64,000 nt of DNA from Spirometra erinaceieuropaei. Taxonomy: Eukaryota > Platyhelminthes > Cestoda > Diphyllobothriidea > Diphyllobothriidae. The first letter of the stretch is position 1, and every line of letters starts with the position of its first letter. The DNA lies in NCBI GenBank assembly GCA_902702965.1, contig CACRXP010000088.1:155706-219705 (forward strand), read 5' to 3'. This document shows positions 22,510 to 33,073 of the stretch, piece after piece. Position numbers and translations under genes: made by a program. The notes under the pieces were generated by a model. That model saw only the letters and a list, made by a program, of their open reading frames with translations, did not search any database and was not told where the DNA came from.

Positions 22510-23115
22510 ACCAAAATTGAGAAATATGATCTCCCGATGGCTTGCGGTGCCCTTATAAATTCAAATATACTTTACTGAAAACTTGGTCGAAATATTCCTT
22601 TTTATGCTCATCTGATGGTAAATTACGTTTTCTTCAAATCTTCTGCTTAATAAGGTTTTTCTTACAACGAAAATAAACTATTTGTAATTCCAAAACACTC
22701 GCTGAAAAGGCAACGGCAGGTTGGGGCAAGAATTATTAAGTAATTTAAAAGTCAGCTAGAGCGGAAGGACGCCCCTTTGTCATGTTTACTGTTTGGTTAA
22801 GACGTAATTTGTCACTGAATGAAGGACAGAATATTTATTTGCATGTTTTCTACAAAATATATTTGAATTTATGAGGGTATTGGAAAACGACGAGGAAGAT
22901 GCAAACCGTATAAGTAGGCATTTTTACCCAGTGAGGTTTCTGCAGGCGGTCGGATCGAAGCTCATTCAGAAGGCTGCTTCTCCAAAGTGACGGGGATATC
23001 TTGGGACTATGCTGAATGATAAAAAGTATTACGACGCCACCTTAGTAATCTCTCCTATTAAAAAAATACATTTTAGAATTTCAATTACCTTTCCACGAGA
23101 TTGGCCAGCTACTGC
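22510..23115. mobile_element. P family element 4 (left end lost)
   Basis: The right arm is recognisable (ATATATTTGAATTTATGAGGG, GTAATCTCTCCTATT...CATTTTAGAATTTC, then CCAGCTACTG). The left terminal 200 bp is missing, and its remnant abuts a SINE at 22.4 kb. Confidence 0.45.
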
Positions 23116-23878
23116 CTGTTTCGTCTACACCGCACATGAATTCTGTAATTAGATGAGATTTTTTTCACAGCCTTAGTTTAGAAACAAAATTATACGTCCT
23201 TTCACCACAACAGTACAACCTCAAATGCTACGTTTTAAAAGCGGTTGATGTTTATCAATTGCCGCGGAAGCCCATCCACGTGGTCTTATGGGGTTATTTT
23301 GAATTTCCAATTTAGCAGCCCCCGTTTTTACTGTGTTACTGCGTGCTGTTACGTATCAGTTAAACCCTTCCTTACATCCTGCTATTCGGTGGACAAGAAT
23401 GCCCTGAATGCGCTATATTTTGCGAAGTTAAAAGTAAAGGTTTTACAGTACCAAGCAAGTAAATGTGCTGTTGTTGAAACAGTAGGCTTTAATACCCTTT
23501 GCAGTTCAGAGATCTGTAAATCTGACCTGGTCTGGATTTGTCCACGGCTAGTAAATCAGAAACTGTCAAAGGTGAACAGGCATGATTGCTAACTTTACTG
23601 TGCCTGTTAGGATTGCTTTTAATTGGCCCATTCAAATCATACATCGCAGGCGATGAGGGAAAATTCTTCAGCCTCTCCCATCATAAGCTTTTCATGTTCC
23701 AGGACTGTGCAGGGGATTCATCCGCTTTAAGGTCAGATCCAGTCGACCATGGAGTATCCGAGTTAGGCACTCTACTACTTTGTTCAAAATTTCATCGGTT
23801 GAGGTCGGCAATTCACAAAGATGGAAATCGGATCCTAGGAGAAACCAGCCAAATTCCATTCTGGAATGATATTCCAAT

Positions 23879-24312
23879 GAGGAATCGGCTAGATCGCAGT
23901 TGGTAGCCAGACCTCGTATTACAGGTGGAGGGGGGTTTGCTTACTGGGGTTATTTTGTAGGGCGCCATAATCACATCTGACCCATCTGGTATCCGTTTTA
24001 CGTTTTAGGTTAGGATAAGGGTACCGGTTAATGGTTTCTGATTTTCGAGTTAGGATTACGCCTTTAGGCTTAGGTTTTCGAGTTACGATTAGGGTTTGAG
24101 AGTTCGAATAGGTTTCAGTATTACGGTTAGGTTTGTCAGTTGCGACTGTATCTAAAAACTACGGTTACGTTTACTATTTTGGTTAGGGTTAGGGTCGCCG
24201 TTAGGGTTAATGGTTAACGTTTAAGGTTGGGGTTAGGCTTAAGGTTAGGACTAGGGTTAAGGTCGCCATCCGTTTCCCCATTCCTGGCTACCAACTGCGA
24301 TCTAGCCGAGGA
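23879..24312. mobile_element. T element d: inverted ends around a TTAGGG-like minisatellite
   Basis: The left end 23881-23910 (CGGCTAGATCGCAGTTGGTA) and right end 24283-24312 (TACCAACTGCGATCTAGCCG) are perfect inverted repeats over that core. Between them GGTTAGG-type repeats fill about 24000-24265. Confidence 0.65.
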
Positions 24313-24424
24313 ATATTCACTGACAGGCAGACAGGCAATAATGCAGACGAATGGCACCATGGATAAGTTGGATGGGGACTGTGCAGTTTTTTGACGTGTG
24401 GTTGGTTTCAGAGCAGGAAAATAG

Positions 24425-25036
24425 CGGCGAGGTTTGGTTCTGCAGCCCCACTTCATTGATACCATGTAGTCAGCTTCAATGAATGCGAATATGCTGATTT
24501 TAGAAATATCAAGTACTTGCATATTCCTTACCATTTTAGCCCAGTGAGTGCCTGCGTCAGGGGGGGGGGAGGAGTGCTTACACACCAGCCCGGGTAATTT
24601 CGGGAATTAGTTCATACGCGCTTCCCTGCGCGTGCTTCGAGCCCCGCTTGCTCCTTCTTTACTATTACTATTCCAGCGAGTGGATTAGTGGGCTTGTTAA
24701 TGGGATTGCTCGGATGGACTGGAACTCCGTTGGTTCCGTTACAATGGCCATGCACTGCCAATTACCACGTGGTTCCCTCCGTGGCCTTTTAATTGTGATT
24801 GCGTACTCCTTATCCTACTAATCCAACAAGTGACTGTGTCGGGGGGGAGAGGGGGGGGGAGTGTGTACACGCCACCTTCACGCGCTTCCCTGCGCGTGCT
24901 TCGAGCTCTCTTTGCGCTCTCCCCCCCTTCCTAATCCAACGAATGGCCAAGTTAGTTCTGTTAACTAAAATTGTTTTAGTAAGCAAACCATAAGGTATCA
25001 AGCGAGTAGGGCTGCAGAACCAAACCTCGCCAAAAT
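24425..25036. mobile_element. T-like element e without telomeric array
   Basis: Ends GGCGAGGTTTGGTTCTGCAG (24427) and CTGCAGAACCAAACCTCGCC (about 25012) are inverted. The interior has two direct copies of a G-run plus ACGCGCTTCCCTGCGCGTGC segment (about 24560-24660 and 24845-24930). Confidence 0.55.
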
Positions 25037-25039
25037 AAC

Positions 25040-26150
25040 GTTCAAATCATCCATTAAAGTTTATAATCTGGGCTGCTCGCTGATTGATTGCTGAAAGAGC
25101 AAAAACATATGGCCCTGCTGTGGGTAAGGCAGGTTTTTTTTAAAGGAACCCACAAGACACCGCAGCTTATTTCGCACTCACTACATAGCTGAGGCTGAAA
25201 GATGTATATGGAGTAGAACGTCTGTCTCAACTCAGTTATTACGCGCAGATATAGTAGATTTGGGGTGAGATCTTGTCGCCCATTCCGGTTAGAATTCGAG
25301 AACACCGCTAATTTCATGAGCATTTTCCATCCCTCTCGGGGAGTAAACTGGAAATTCAAGGAAATATGATCAAATCCTGCATCACTCACGATCGTTTTGC
25401 TTGAACCTCGATAGTTAATGCCCGAATTTATGAAATGTCTTATAACTCAAACGTCCAACTATCCCTGTATACTTCCTATACGGGAGGTGTTTTGCGTGTT
25501 TTGTTAGTACAGAAAATTCACCGAAAACATTGCATTAGAAACCCTTATCAATCGTTGAGGTCAATGTGGCGATAATTTGTCAGTCATACCTGAGCTGGAG
25601 GTACGATTTTTAAAGCAGTTGAGTCAAACCCATAGTGTGTGGACCATTAAAATGACTAAACGGCCCTCTAGGTATACTTCGTTATGACTTATATTTTTAG
25701 AAATCAAAATATTACTATCTTTCATGTACACAGTCCTAAGAACAACTTAATTTGTCGCAGAATGGACTTAAGCGTATTTCCTTTCAGGGTAGTATCATAG
25801 GATTTTTACAGTCTTCAAAAATACCTATATCAGTAAACACTCTGGAGGCGGAATTTCCCCCTCTGTTGAAAGTGACCTTGATGACTGGATAGATCCTCAT
25901 TCGGGTGCATTATCATTGTAGCGTTTCGCACGTTTTCCGTGTTTCACTGCTAATCACAATGAATGCAATTTTTGTGAGATTCCGTAAATGCTTCACATCA
26001 ACTTCGCGCTCCGGCAGTGAGTTTCTGAACTATTTGTCAGCTTGGGTTGGGATTGCCGATGAAACTCCCGCAACCTTAGTTATGTAAGAATCGAAAACAC
26101 TAATGACCGACGTTGACAATAAAACATTAGTCACCGACGTAAGTTCCAGT
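25040..26150. other. Gene-free stretch
   Basis: A 111-codon minus ORF (25054-25389) has no recognisable motif. Nothing else seen. Confidence 0.4.
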
Positions 26151-26154
26151 ACCG

Positions 26155-27470
26155 ATAGGGTGTAGGACCACATGTAGCTGGTAACTCCAACATGTACTCT
26201 AAAATTCCGGGAGACTGCAAACATTACATATTCCCCACCATTCCCGTTGGTTGAGTTGTCCTGGGCGTCCTGATTAAACTTTAACTTGAGAGCAGCGGTC
26301 TGTTCTGTCACTGAAATAGAACAAGGTAACGGTAGGGTGTAGGACCCCACGTAGTTTACAACTCCAACGTGTACATCGAGTGACCAATCGCATGAAATGT
26401 TGGGCGAAATTCCGAAATGCGCTTCCGATTAGGAAGGATCACTTAAAAGGGGTTCTAATGCATATTAGCCTGCAGCATAATCCTGTAATATTTCAAACTC
26501 GACAGGATGTCTGCTTTTGAATACACTTTTTTTCAATCTGCTGTAGAAACCGTACTCAGGAAAAAATGACTACTTAAGTAACATGCATTTTGCACATTTA
26601 TTTTCGGTAGTCTTGCAAATTCGAATATATTTTATAGAAAACGGGTATAAAATACGCTTTATTTTACTTGTTTGCTAGAAAATCACATTTTCTTTAAATT
26701 TTTTATCATAAGAAAAAATACCTTTGGGTCTTAAAAAAGTTTTTAATTATCGGATTTTTAAGACCGTCAGATGTTCATGCATACACCATTGCACCTGTCC
26801 GTTTACCAATGCTCCTCATGAAATGCACAACATATTCCACATCCATTGCAAACTTTCGTGAACTCTATGTGGTATCTCCGCAAATGCATAGAGGAATATA
26901 TGATTTTCCTCTCGCGGAAAGCATACACCGTGTAGACTGAAATCGCTAAATGCTAATGCAGCTTCTCATCAGGCTCCAAATTATTCGGGAAATAGAAAAC
27001 TTCTTTAAAACTTAATTGCACTCCTTCTTCGAATGCAAAATAAAAAGATGACATAGTTCTCTATCAAAAAAGTGAAAGAAACCATATCTTGCTCGTACTT
27101 TTTACAAAATATATTTGAATTTGCAAGACCATCGAAAATCACTGTACAAAATTCATGCTACTTAAGTAGTCATTTTTTTAGTAAGTACGGTTTCTACGGG
27201 AGATTAGAAGGAAGTGTATTCAAAAGCAGGCATCCTGCCGAGTATGAAATATTATAGGATTATGCTTCAAGATAATGTGTATTAGAACCCCACCCAGGTA
27301 ATCCCTCCTAATCGGAAACGCATTTCAGAATTTCGCCTAAAATTTCATGCGATTGGTCACTCACTGTACCCTAAAATTCCAGGTGACTGTAAACATTACT
27401 TACTACTCACCGTTCCTGTTGGTTAGGTTTCCTGGCTTTTCTGACTGAATAAAAACTTTCCAGCGACAAT
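26155..27470 (+). repeat. Tandem host repeat of about 180 bp (two units, second split by P element 5)
   Basis: Unit 1 (about 26155-26334) has GTGTAGGACCACATGTAGCT, then CTCTAAAATTCCGGGAGACTG, then TTCCCGTTGGTTGAGTTGTC. Unit 2 starts at about 26335, is broken at 26373 and resumes at 27367 (CCCTAAAATTCCAGGTGACTG ... GTTCCTGTTGGTTAGG). Confidence 0.65.
26374..27366. mobile_element. P family element 5 with TA duplication and paralogous empty site
   Basis: The 993 bp element is flanked by TA at 26372-26373 and 27367-27368. Arms of about 350 bp carry GACTACTTAAGTAACATGCA and TTCAAACTCGACAGGATGTC with inverted partners on the right. A second copy of the flanking host repeat at 26155-26330 has a single TA at 26195-26196 and no insertion. 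Confidence 0.8.
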
Positions 27471-27474
27471 TTAT

Positions 27475-28515
27475 GTAGAATCCATTATGTTTTATGAAAA
27501 TTGCTTTTTGTCTATTTTTCAAATTATCGCACTCACTTTCTTTGCCATATGACAGCATACGCAGGACTTCCGATAGAAATTTAACTCTTTTCTATGTTTT
27601 CTTGCATTCCGCCTGCTCTTCGTCCTGCGGGCTGCCCCACCCATAAAACCACTTCATAAACATTCAACATATGACACAGTCCACAGGCTAGCTCGAGTTA
27701 GTTGGGGTCCTACATCTTACCGCTGTCAAATTTCCACTGTACACATGTTCTTTGCATATGTATGGCTTTTCTTGGGCCACTTATGTCCAGCTGCGGGGGG
27801 CGAGTCTGCCAACTGTGCAAAAACGCCCAGTTTTGACGTAGATCACAAAACATTTGAAGTCATTTTGTCATAAAGGAACTATGCCAGCCCCAATGGCCTA
27901 GTGTCAAGAATTATGTATTCAGCAATGAGAATATGTGGTTGAACTGCACAATGAAGCTGAAAAATTGAATTCGAGGGAGCCGGGCCGTTTTTTCTAAAAA
28001 AAGGTTTCAGCAAAATGATGCAGAATTGTCGATGGTTGCTGAGCTGACTATTGGGAACGCTTATTGTCCTCAGCCAGACGGCCGCAGCATTCTTATGACT
28101 AAGGACCAATAAAATCTATACCATTTAAAACAAGTAGCGAACCCAAACTTCGTCGTTTAAAATGGGCACCTTTGTTGCGCAGGCAAGACTTGCGCATGAA
28201 GCTTGTCGTTGTAGGAGACAATGCAGACAACTGGAATTCTCAATTTTGGAAAGATTTGTTATATGCTGAAAAAGCATTTCAGTCCAAAGGATGGGGTCTA
28301 TTTAAATCATGAAGTATTTGAAACACAGAAAATTGAGAGATCAAAATGGAAAACAGTCTTATGGGTATATTTATCTCCTTTTTTCTCTACTAGATGCATT
28401 AGAACTTCATGCTTGCCTCATGCCACGAGGGAGTCTTGAACCAGCTTAGTGAACTTGAAAAGTGCATCATATCGACATGTCTTCACATTCGTCGACGCTA
28501 TAGATGACTATAAGA
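27475..28515. other. Gene-free stretch
   Basis: AT-rich, without recognised repeats or genes. The GTAGGACC-like motif of the 26.2 kb repeat recurs inverted near 27705. Confidence 0.4.
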
Positions 28516-28519
28516 AGTG

Positions 28520-28785
28520 TAGTAGCATTACTGACAAAGGCAAGGGAGATCGGAACGGCCAGCCATACCCAACCCCGAGGTGCGCAACCCCTGGGGTTAG
28601 ATCACGCGATCTGCTGGTTAGAAGTTTAACGCCCAAGTCACGAAGCCACGGGCTCGTTGTCTTGTCGTTTGCGATCAGGTATATCAAATGGTAAAGCGGC
28701 GCTCAGTGATCGTTTTGATGAAACTCACTCGTCCGGTTGTGCCTTGGGGCTCTCGCTGGAGCCAAAGCAGTAATTACACAACGGC
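28520..28785 (-). mobile_element. tRNA-related SINE-like copy
   Basis: ACAAAGGCAAGGGAGATCGG starts the body; ACGAAGCCACGGGCTCGTTG corresponds to the antisense tRNA-like head. It ends GCTCTCGCTGGAGCC, with the same tail duplicated at 28968. Confidence 0.5.
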
Positions 28786-28788
28786 GCG

Positions 28789-28967
28789 TTTTTAAGAGCA
28801 TCGAAAATCAGTGAGAAAAATGAATGCTACTTAAGTAGTCACTTTTTACAGAGTGCAGTTTCTGCGTGCAGCCGAAAAGAAATTCTTTTGAAAAGTGGCA
28901 TCCTGAGGTAACTGAATTATGATAGAATTGTGCTGCATGGCGATTAATTTTACAACGCCACTTACTT
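28789..28967. mobile_element. P family solo right arm
   Basis: It contains AGAGCATCGAAAATCAGTG, CTACTTAAGTAGTCACTTTT and GGCATCCTGAGGTAACTGAA, matching the right arm of element 1, but lacks the left arm and the terminal 40 bp. It is flanked on both sides by SINE fragments. Confidence 0.6.
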
Positions 28968-29173
28968 GGGTCTCTCTCTGGAGCCCAAACAACAGTCGCA
29001 CAACGTCGGATAAAATGGGCGGAAGCGTCTCTTTTTCTCGATAAAGCTGTGCGGAGAATTATGTTATGTGAGAGCTAACTCGATATTTCTGTGTTCTGTG
29101 TGTTGTGGCAAATATAGTCGAATGAATGGCTAATGTGATACAAGGCCCAAAGGATGAACAATTGGTTTTTCGA

Positions 29174-29464
29174 CCGGATCTTATTTCGTAGCCGCATCTG
29201 CAGTAGACAAGCCCAGGCCGTCTGCCATACGGGACCGGTGGGAATAGGGGGTCTAACACTAACGCCTAACCCTAACACTAGCCCTTAACCCTAACCTCCT
29301 ACTTCTTACCCCTAACACCAATCCCTAACCCTAATCCCTAACCTTAATCCATAACCCCTAACCCCAAACCGTAGCCCCTAACCCTTACCCCTAACCCTGG
29401 CTTCTAACCCCAACCCTTAACCCTAACCACTAACGGGTGCGGCCATGAAATGGAATCTTCCCGG
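29174..29464. mobile_element. T element f: inverted ends around a CCCTAA-like minisatellite
   Basis: The left end CCGGATCTTATTTCGTAGCC and right end GGCCATGAAATGGAATCTTC are inverted. The interior from 29250 to 29435 is CCCTAACCCCTAA-like with variable spacers. Confidence 0.65.
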
Positions 29465-30359
29465 TTTTTCACCTGAAGTATTCCACTTAATCTGTCTGAA
29501 TTCTCCTAACTCAAACAACATCAAACTAGTCAAATATTTCTCAGACCTAAGCGAGATCGTTCGCCGTCTACGGATGGCTGGCTACAGCGCATAGTGCATA
29601 ACAGCAAATATTCCAAGAAGACGCCACATTGGTCACGTTCGGTTTTCTTTACCTACGGGCAAAAGGAAATCTGTGATCACTTTCTGCCAACGGCTCTAAT
29701 CACACCTCTGATCCAGAAAGACAGCTCCTTGTCTCTGTGAAGTGTGAAGCTCTTATGTTCATTTGAATATCGAGGGAAAACTGGCATTAAAATCCAACCT
29801 TGAATCATTCTTAATCTTTTGTATGAAATTTTAATTGAGAAGACGGAGGTTAAATCTCTTTGATCCTTTCTACCATCTTTATCACTTGCTTTCGGACTAC
29901 TTCCTTTGATAATATTTTTTTCTTATTAACAACACCATGCTTATATCTACAGAATTTTGGAATTAGAGACATTTTGGCCATAGCCAGGAAACGGGTACTA
30001 TATACAGGCCTCAAATGACTTTTTTAGATTCGCAGAGGGTACAGGTGCCACCTTTAGACGTTTCAGGTCGATTATGAATCCTTTTTGTTGCTAGTGACGT
30101 TGCTAGTGGTAATCCAGTCAATAAGTGGCTTGAAAGGTCCGCCTGCCACTGCAAGGAACGCCCTATCCTGGTCTGAGTAATCGAATGACGTCGCATTTGA
30201 AACTTTGACCAAAGGGGGTTACTGTGGTTCTTGCTGCAAATGAATGAAGAGAGTGAACGATAATTTGTATGAATCAAGGATTTCGTTTCTGTTGACATAG
30301 CGGACCACAATCGAGGGCAAACCCTCTCGTAGACTTTGGTTAAGATGGAAGCGAAAGTG

Positions 30360-30530
30360 CGAGTTTCAAAAGAAGGGAACGACACGATCGTTGGAATAAT
30401 CTCGGTACTCGCCTGTTGCCCTGGGTTTACAGCGGCACAGAAAATGTACCCCGCTTAGTGCTGTAGTTTCTAAGCACCTGAATCTGTCTCTGATGAGGGA
30501 TTCATGTGTGAACTTGAAACGATATACGAC
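30360..30530 (+). repeat. Possible decayed PLE pLTR fragments
   Basis: GGGAACGACACGATCG at about 30373 resembles the pLTR edge at 9748 (GGGAGACACGATCG). CTCTGATGAGGGATTC...GAAAC at 30487-30521 resembles a hammerhead core with a poorly paired stem II. The two parts are oppositely oriented. The adjacent minus-strand ORF (30011-30385) was not recognised. Confidence 0.3.
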
Positions 30531-30659
30531 TAAAATTCATATCTCAATTTAGTCAGTACATCGAACTCAACAGGGGACTACAGTTACCTGGTAGGGAACA
30601 ATCGCATTGTGCCACCGCCTCGGGTTATAACGAGGGAGCATTGCCATCGCTATATTCCC

Positions 30660-31380
30660 CGCAAACACACACACGACAGTTCGAGCATCGTTGTCGACGA
30701 TGTCCGCCGTTTGCTGTACACAAAAGCAGAGCAGACATGGTGGCGTGTGCATGAATTAGTTTATAGTGGCAGAAGACTTGCTCAGCACCTACCGCACTCT
30801 CACTTTCCAACTCCCCCACCTGGACCCGGTGACAAGACAGGGTCAACAAGACCGGAGGCAGGGGAAGGTGCAGGTGGATGGCACAGTCAAGCCCGCACCT
30901 TGGCGTTCCATTCCACAGCCCCTGTTCCGGACAGCACATGACCAGGTTTTTGACCAATAGCAACAACAACACTTCAAGGGGGGTCAAAAGGACGATGAAG
31001 ACTGGACAGCCATGCTCACTATCGGTATACCCAGCGGGAGCGCACGCGCATCTACCGGCAGGGGTTCAGGTGTCAGGGAACCGCCAGCGCATTTGCAGCT
31101 GCAGTAGACTTGCGCAGCATCTACTTCACTGTCTCCCCGCCTCAAGACCGAGTCCAGAAGACCGGAGGTGGGAGAGGCCGCTGGGGACTAGCACCGTGAA
31201 AACCCGCACCTTGGTGTACCACCGCACCCCTGGTCCACAACGTTCACTGACCAGCATTTTAGGCATCGAGAAATGGGCTGGGGAAGCGGCATGGATCCCA
31301 ATCGCCGCGGCGTGAGCCTGAAACTAGACCTGTCACTGCACCCAAAATGTCGACATTTTTTATGGGAGCGCCCGTGGACC
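30660..31380 (+). repeat. R repeat, long copy with internal duplication
   Basis: It has ACGACAGTTCGAGCATCGTT, GACTTGCTCAGCACCTACCG, ACAAGACCGGAGGCAGG and a CAACAACAAC stretch at 30960. A second partial unit from about 31090 repeats TAGACTTGCGCAGCATCTAC and AGAAGACCGGAGGTGGG. Confidence 0.6.
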
Positions 31381-31791
31381 CGAGAAGAGGCTAATGTAGG
31401 CAGATGACAATTGGCAAACATTTAATTTCTACTGTCGAGCCGGGTGATTTACTGCTGGGCGTCGTTTTGTGTTGAAAAATTTCCCCTATTTTGGCGTCAA
31501 CCTCCTACCCCTAGCCCAGCCCTTTGAAGGAAAAACCTTGATCTGTGAAGGCGGGAGGCTGTGGGCATGACAACCATCTGGGACAGCTTATCAACCGCAA
31601 ATGTTCAGAGGCATTTACTACGGACAGAGGGTAAGTTTTTAGCGAACGCAGACGACACGCTATGGCCGACATTGGTTAGATAAGAAATCCTACCTGTCTA
31701 CTAAATACTTGCCAAACATTTCGTGAGACTGGGCCTGTACAAGCTAGTAGTGGATTAAATTTTTAAAAATTTCCTGCGACCATCTTTACCG

Positions 31792-32525
31792 GACTTCCAG
31801 TAAGCGTATTTCGGGAAGAGAGAACTTTTGATAACAGTCTATGTCCTTATCCATGTATATACACTTACTCCCTGCCATAAACCTCACTTTCAGTAATATT
31901 CAGGAGTGCAATGGTTCGTTAGTTTCGCAAGTACGGGTTCTGGATCTGGCCAACTTACACATTAAACTAGCCAAGATGAGAACCATCCCTCACGCGCTCA
32001 CACATTGTATCCTCGGCTTCGATATCGGCGGGAGCTTGTAGTGAGGTACCGGACTAATTTACCTTTGACGATTTACTTCCATTTTCTTTGACCGGATTTC
32101 TTGTTTGAATGTGACGAGAAACCACAAATCTGTACAACCCGCATTGCTAGCGTGCTCCGCCGTCGTGCTCTATTGTTAAGTTTTCTTAACGTTCAAAACT
32201 CTCTACATTATTCACTGCTCAGTTTTACTTGCTTCTTTTAAGGATAGGGGCTCGTGAGCTATAACATTCCCTACGAGCAGTGTTGCCGGACTTCCAGTAA
32301 GTGTTTTTCGTGGAATTTTTGAAAAGAGTCCATGTCCTTCTCCATATATATGCACTCACCTTCCTGACATTAGCCTAGTTTCAGTAATATTCGGGAGTGC
32401 AACAGTTCGTTACGTTCAAAAGTACGGGCTCTGATCTGGCTGATCTGAGTCTCTGCAAAGGCCAATTTTTGCGTTACACTAGCCAAGATGAGAACCACCG
32501 CTCAGATTCTCACATATTGTATTAA
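31792..32525 (+). repeat. Local duplication upstream of the protocadherin promoter
   Basis: 31792-32018 and 32288-32525 are diverged direct copies: CCGGACTTCCAGTAAG, TTTCAGTAATATTC(A/G)GGAGTGCAA, AAGTACGGG and TAGCCAAGATGAGAACCA. They are spaced about 495 bp. Confidence 0.65.
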
Positions 32526-32844
32526 ATGCGACCATTGAGAAATAGGTAAGGCGCTAAATTCATTACTTCTTAGGTGATTTTATTAATAATCCTGGAAGAA
32601 AATCGAACAAGCCCGCTTTTTATTGCTTCTAGCCTCTTCCAGCCAAACCAAATTAAAATATCTTTTTACAAAACGGGAGATATCCCTCGTCATTCTTTAA
32701 CTATCCATCAACGTGCAATACTATAGACGTTGGAGTCTAATATACCAGTAAAAATAACCACAACAATGCGTTCAGCATGAAGGCCGGGCCCTGGATGGCA
32801 TCCGGAGGTGCGTTATGCCCATGAGAACAACTCACAAAGCCGCT

Positions 32845-33073
32845 CGGCCAATCAAATGTATTCCGCTTCTGATTGGCTCAGAACCAACTCATACCCAGGA
32901 CATTCGCTTCCGGCACCTGAGTAGTCCCTACTGCGCGTCCATTTCCACACCTTTTTCAACGAGTATAAGGGGGTGAAGTGGTATTCCCATTAACGCCCCC
33001 TGCTGTACTGAAGAATAAATCACTTTTAAGCCTCTGCCTCCAAGTTTGGAACAGGGCTTTTTAAAACCCTGTA
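32845..33073 (+). promoter_or_regulatory. Putative promoter and 5'UTR of the protocadherin-like gene
   Basis: A CCAAT motif lies at 32848-32852, an inverted one (ATTGG) at 32872-32876, and a TATA-like TATAAG at 32964-32969, about 105 nt before the ATG at 33074. Spacing suits a start site near 32995 and a short leader of about 80 nt. A trans-spliced leader, known in flatworms, would be an alternative 5' end. Confidence 0.45.

Noticed and set aside
29250..29435. True telomere end
   Set aside because: Arrays are short, degenerate, in both orientations and bounded by inverted ends, so they are internal.
30011..30385. 124-codon minus-strand ORF ending GTCTLCESKKVI
   Set aside because: A faint resemblance to the PLE linker (RPETSKGG versus RLETSG) is not enough to call it.
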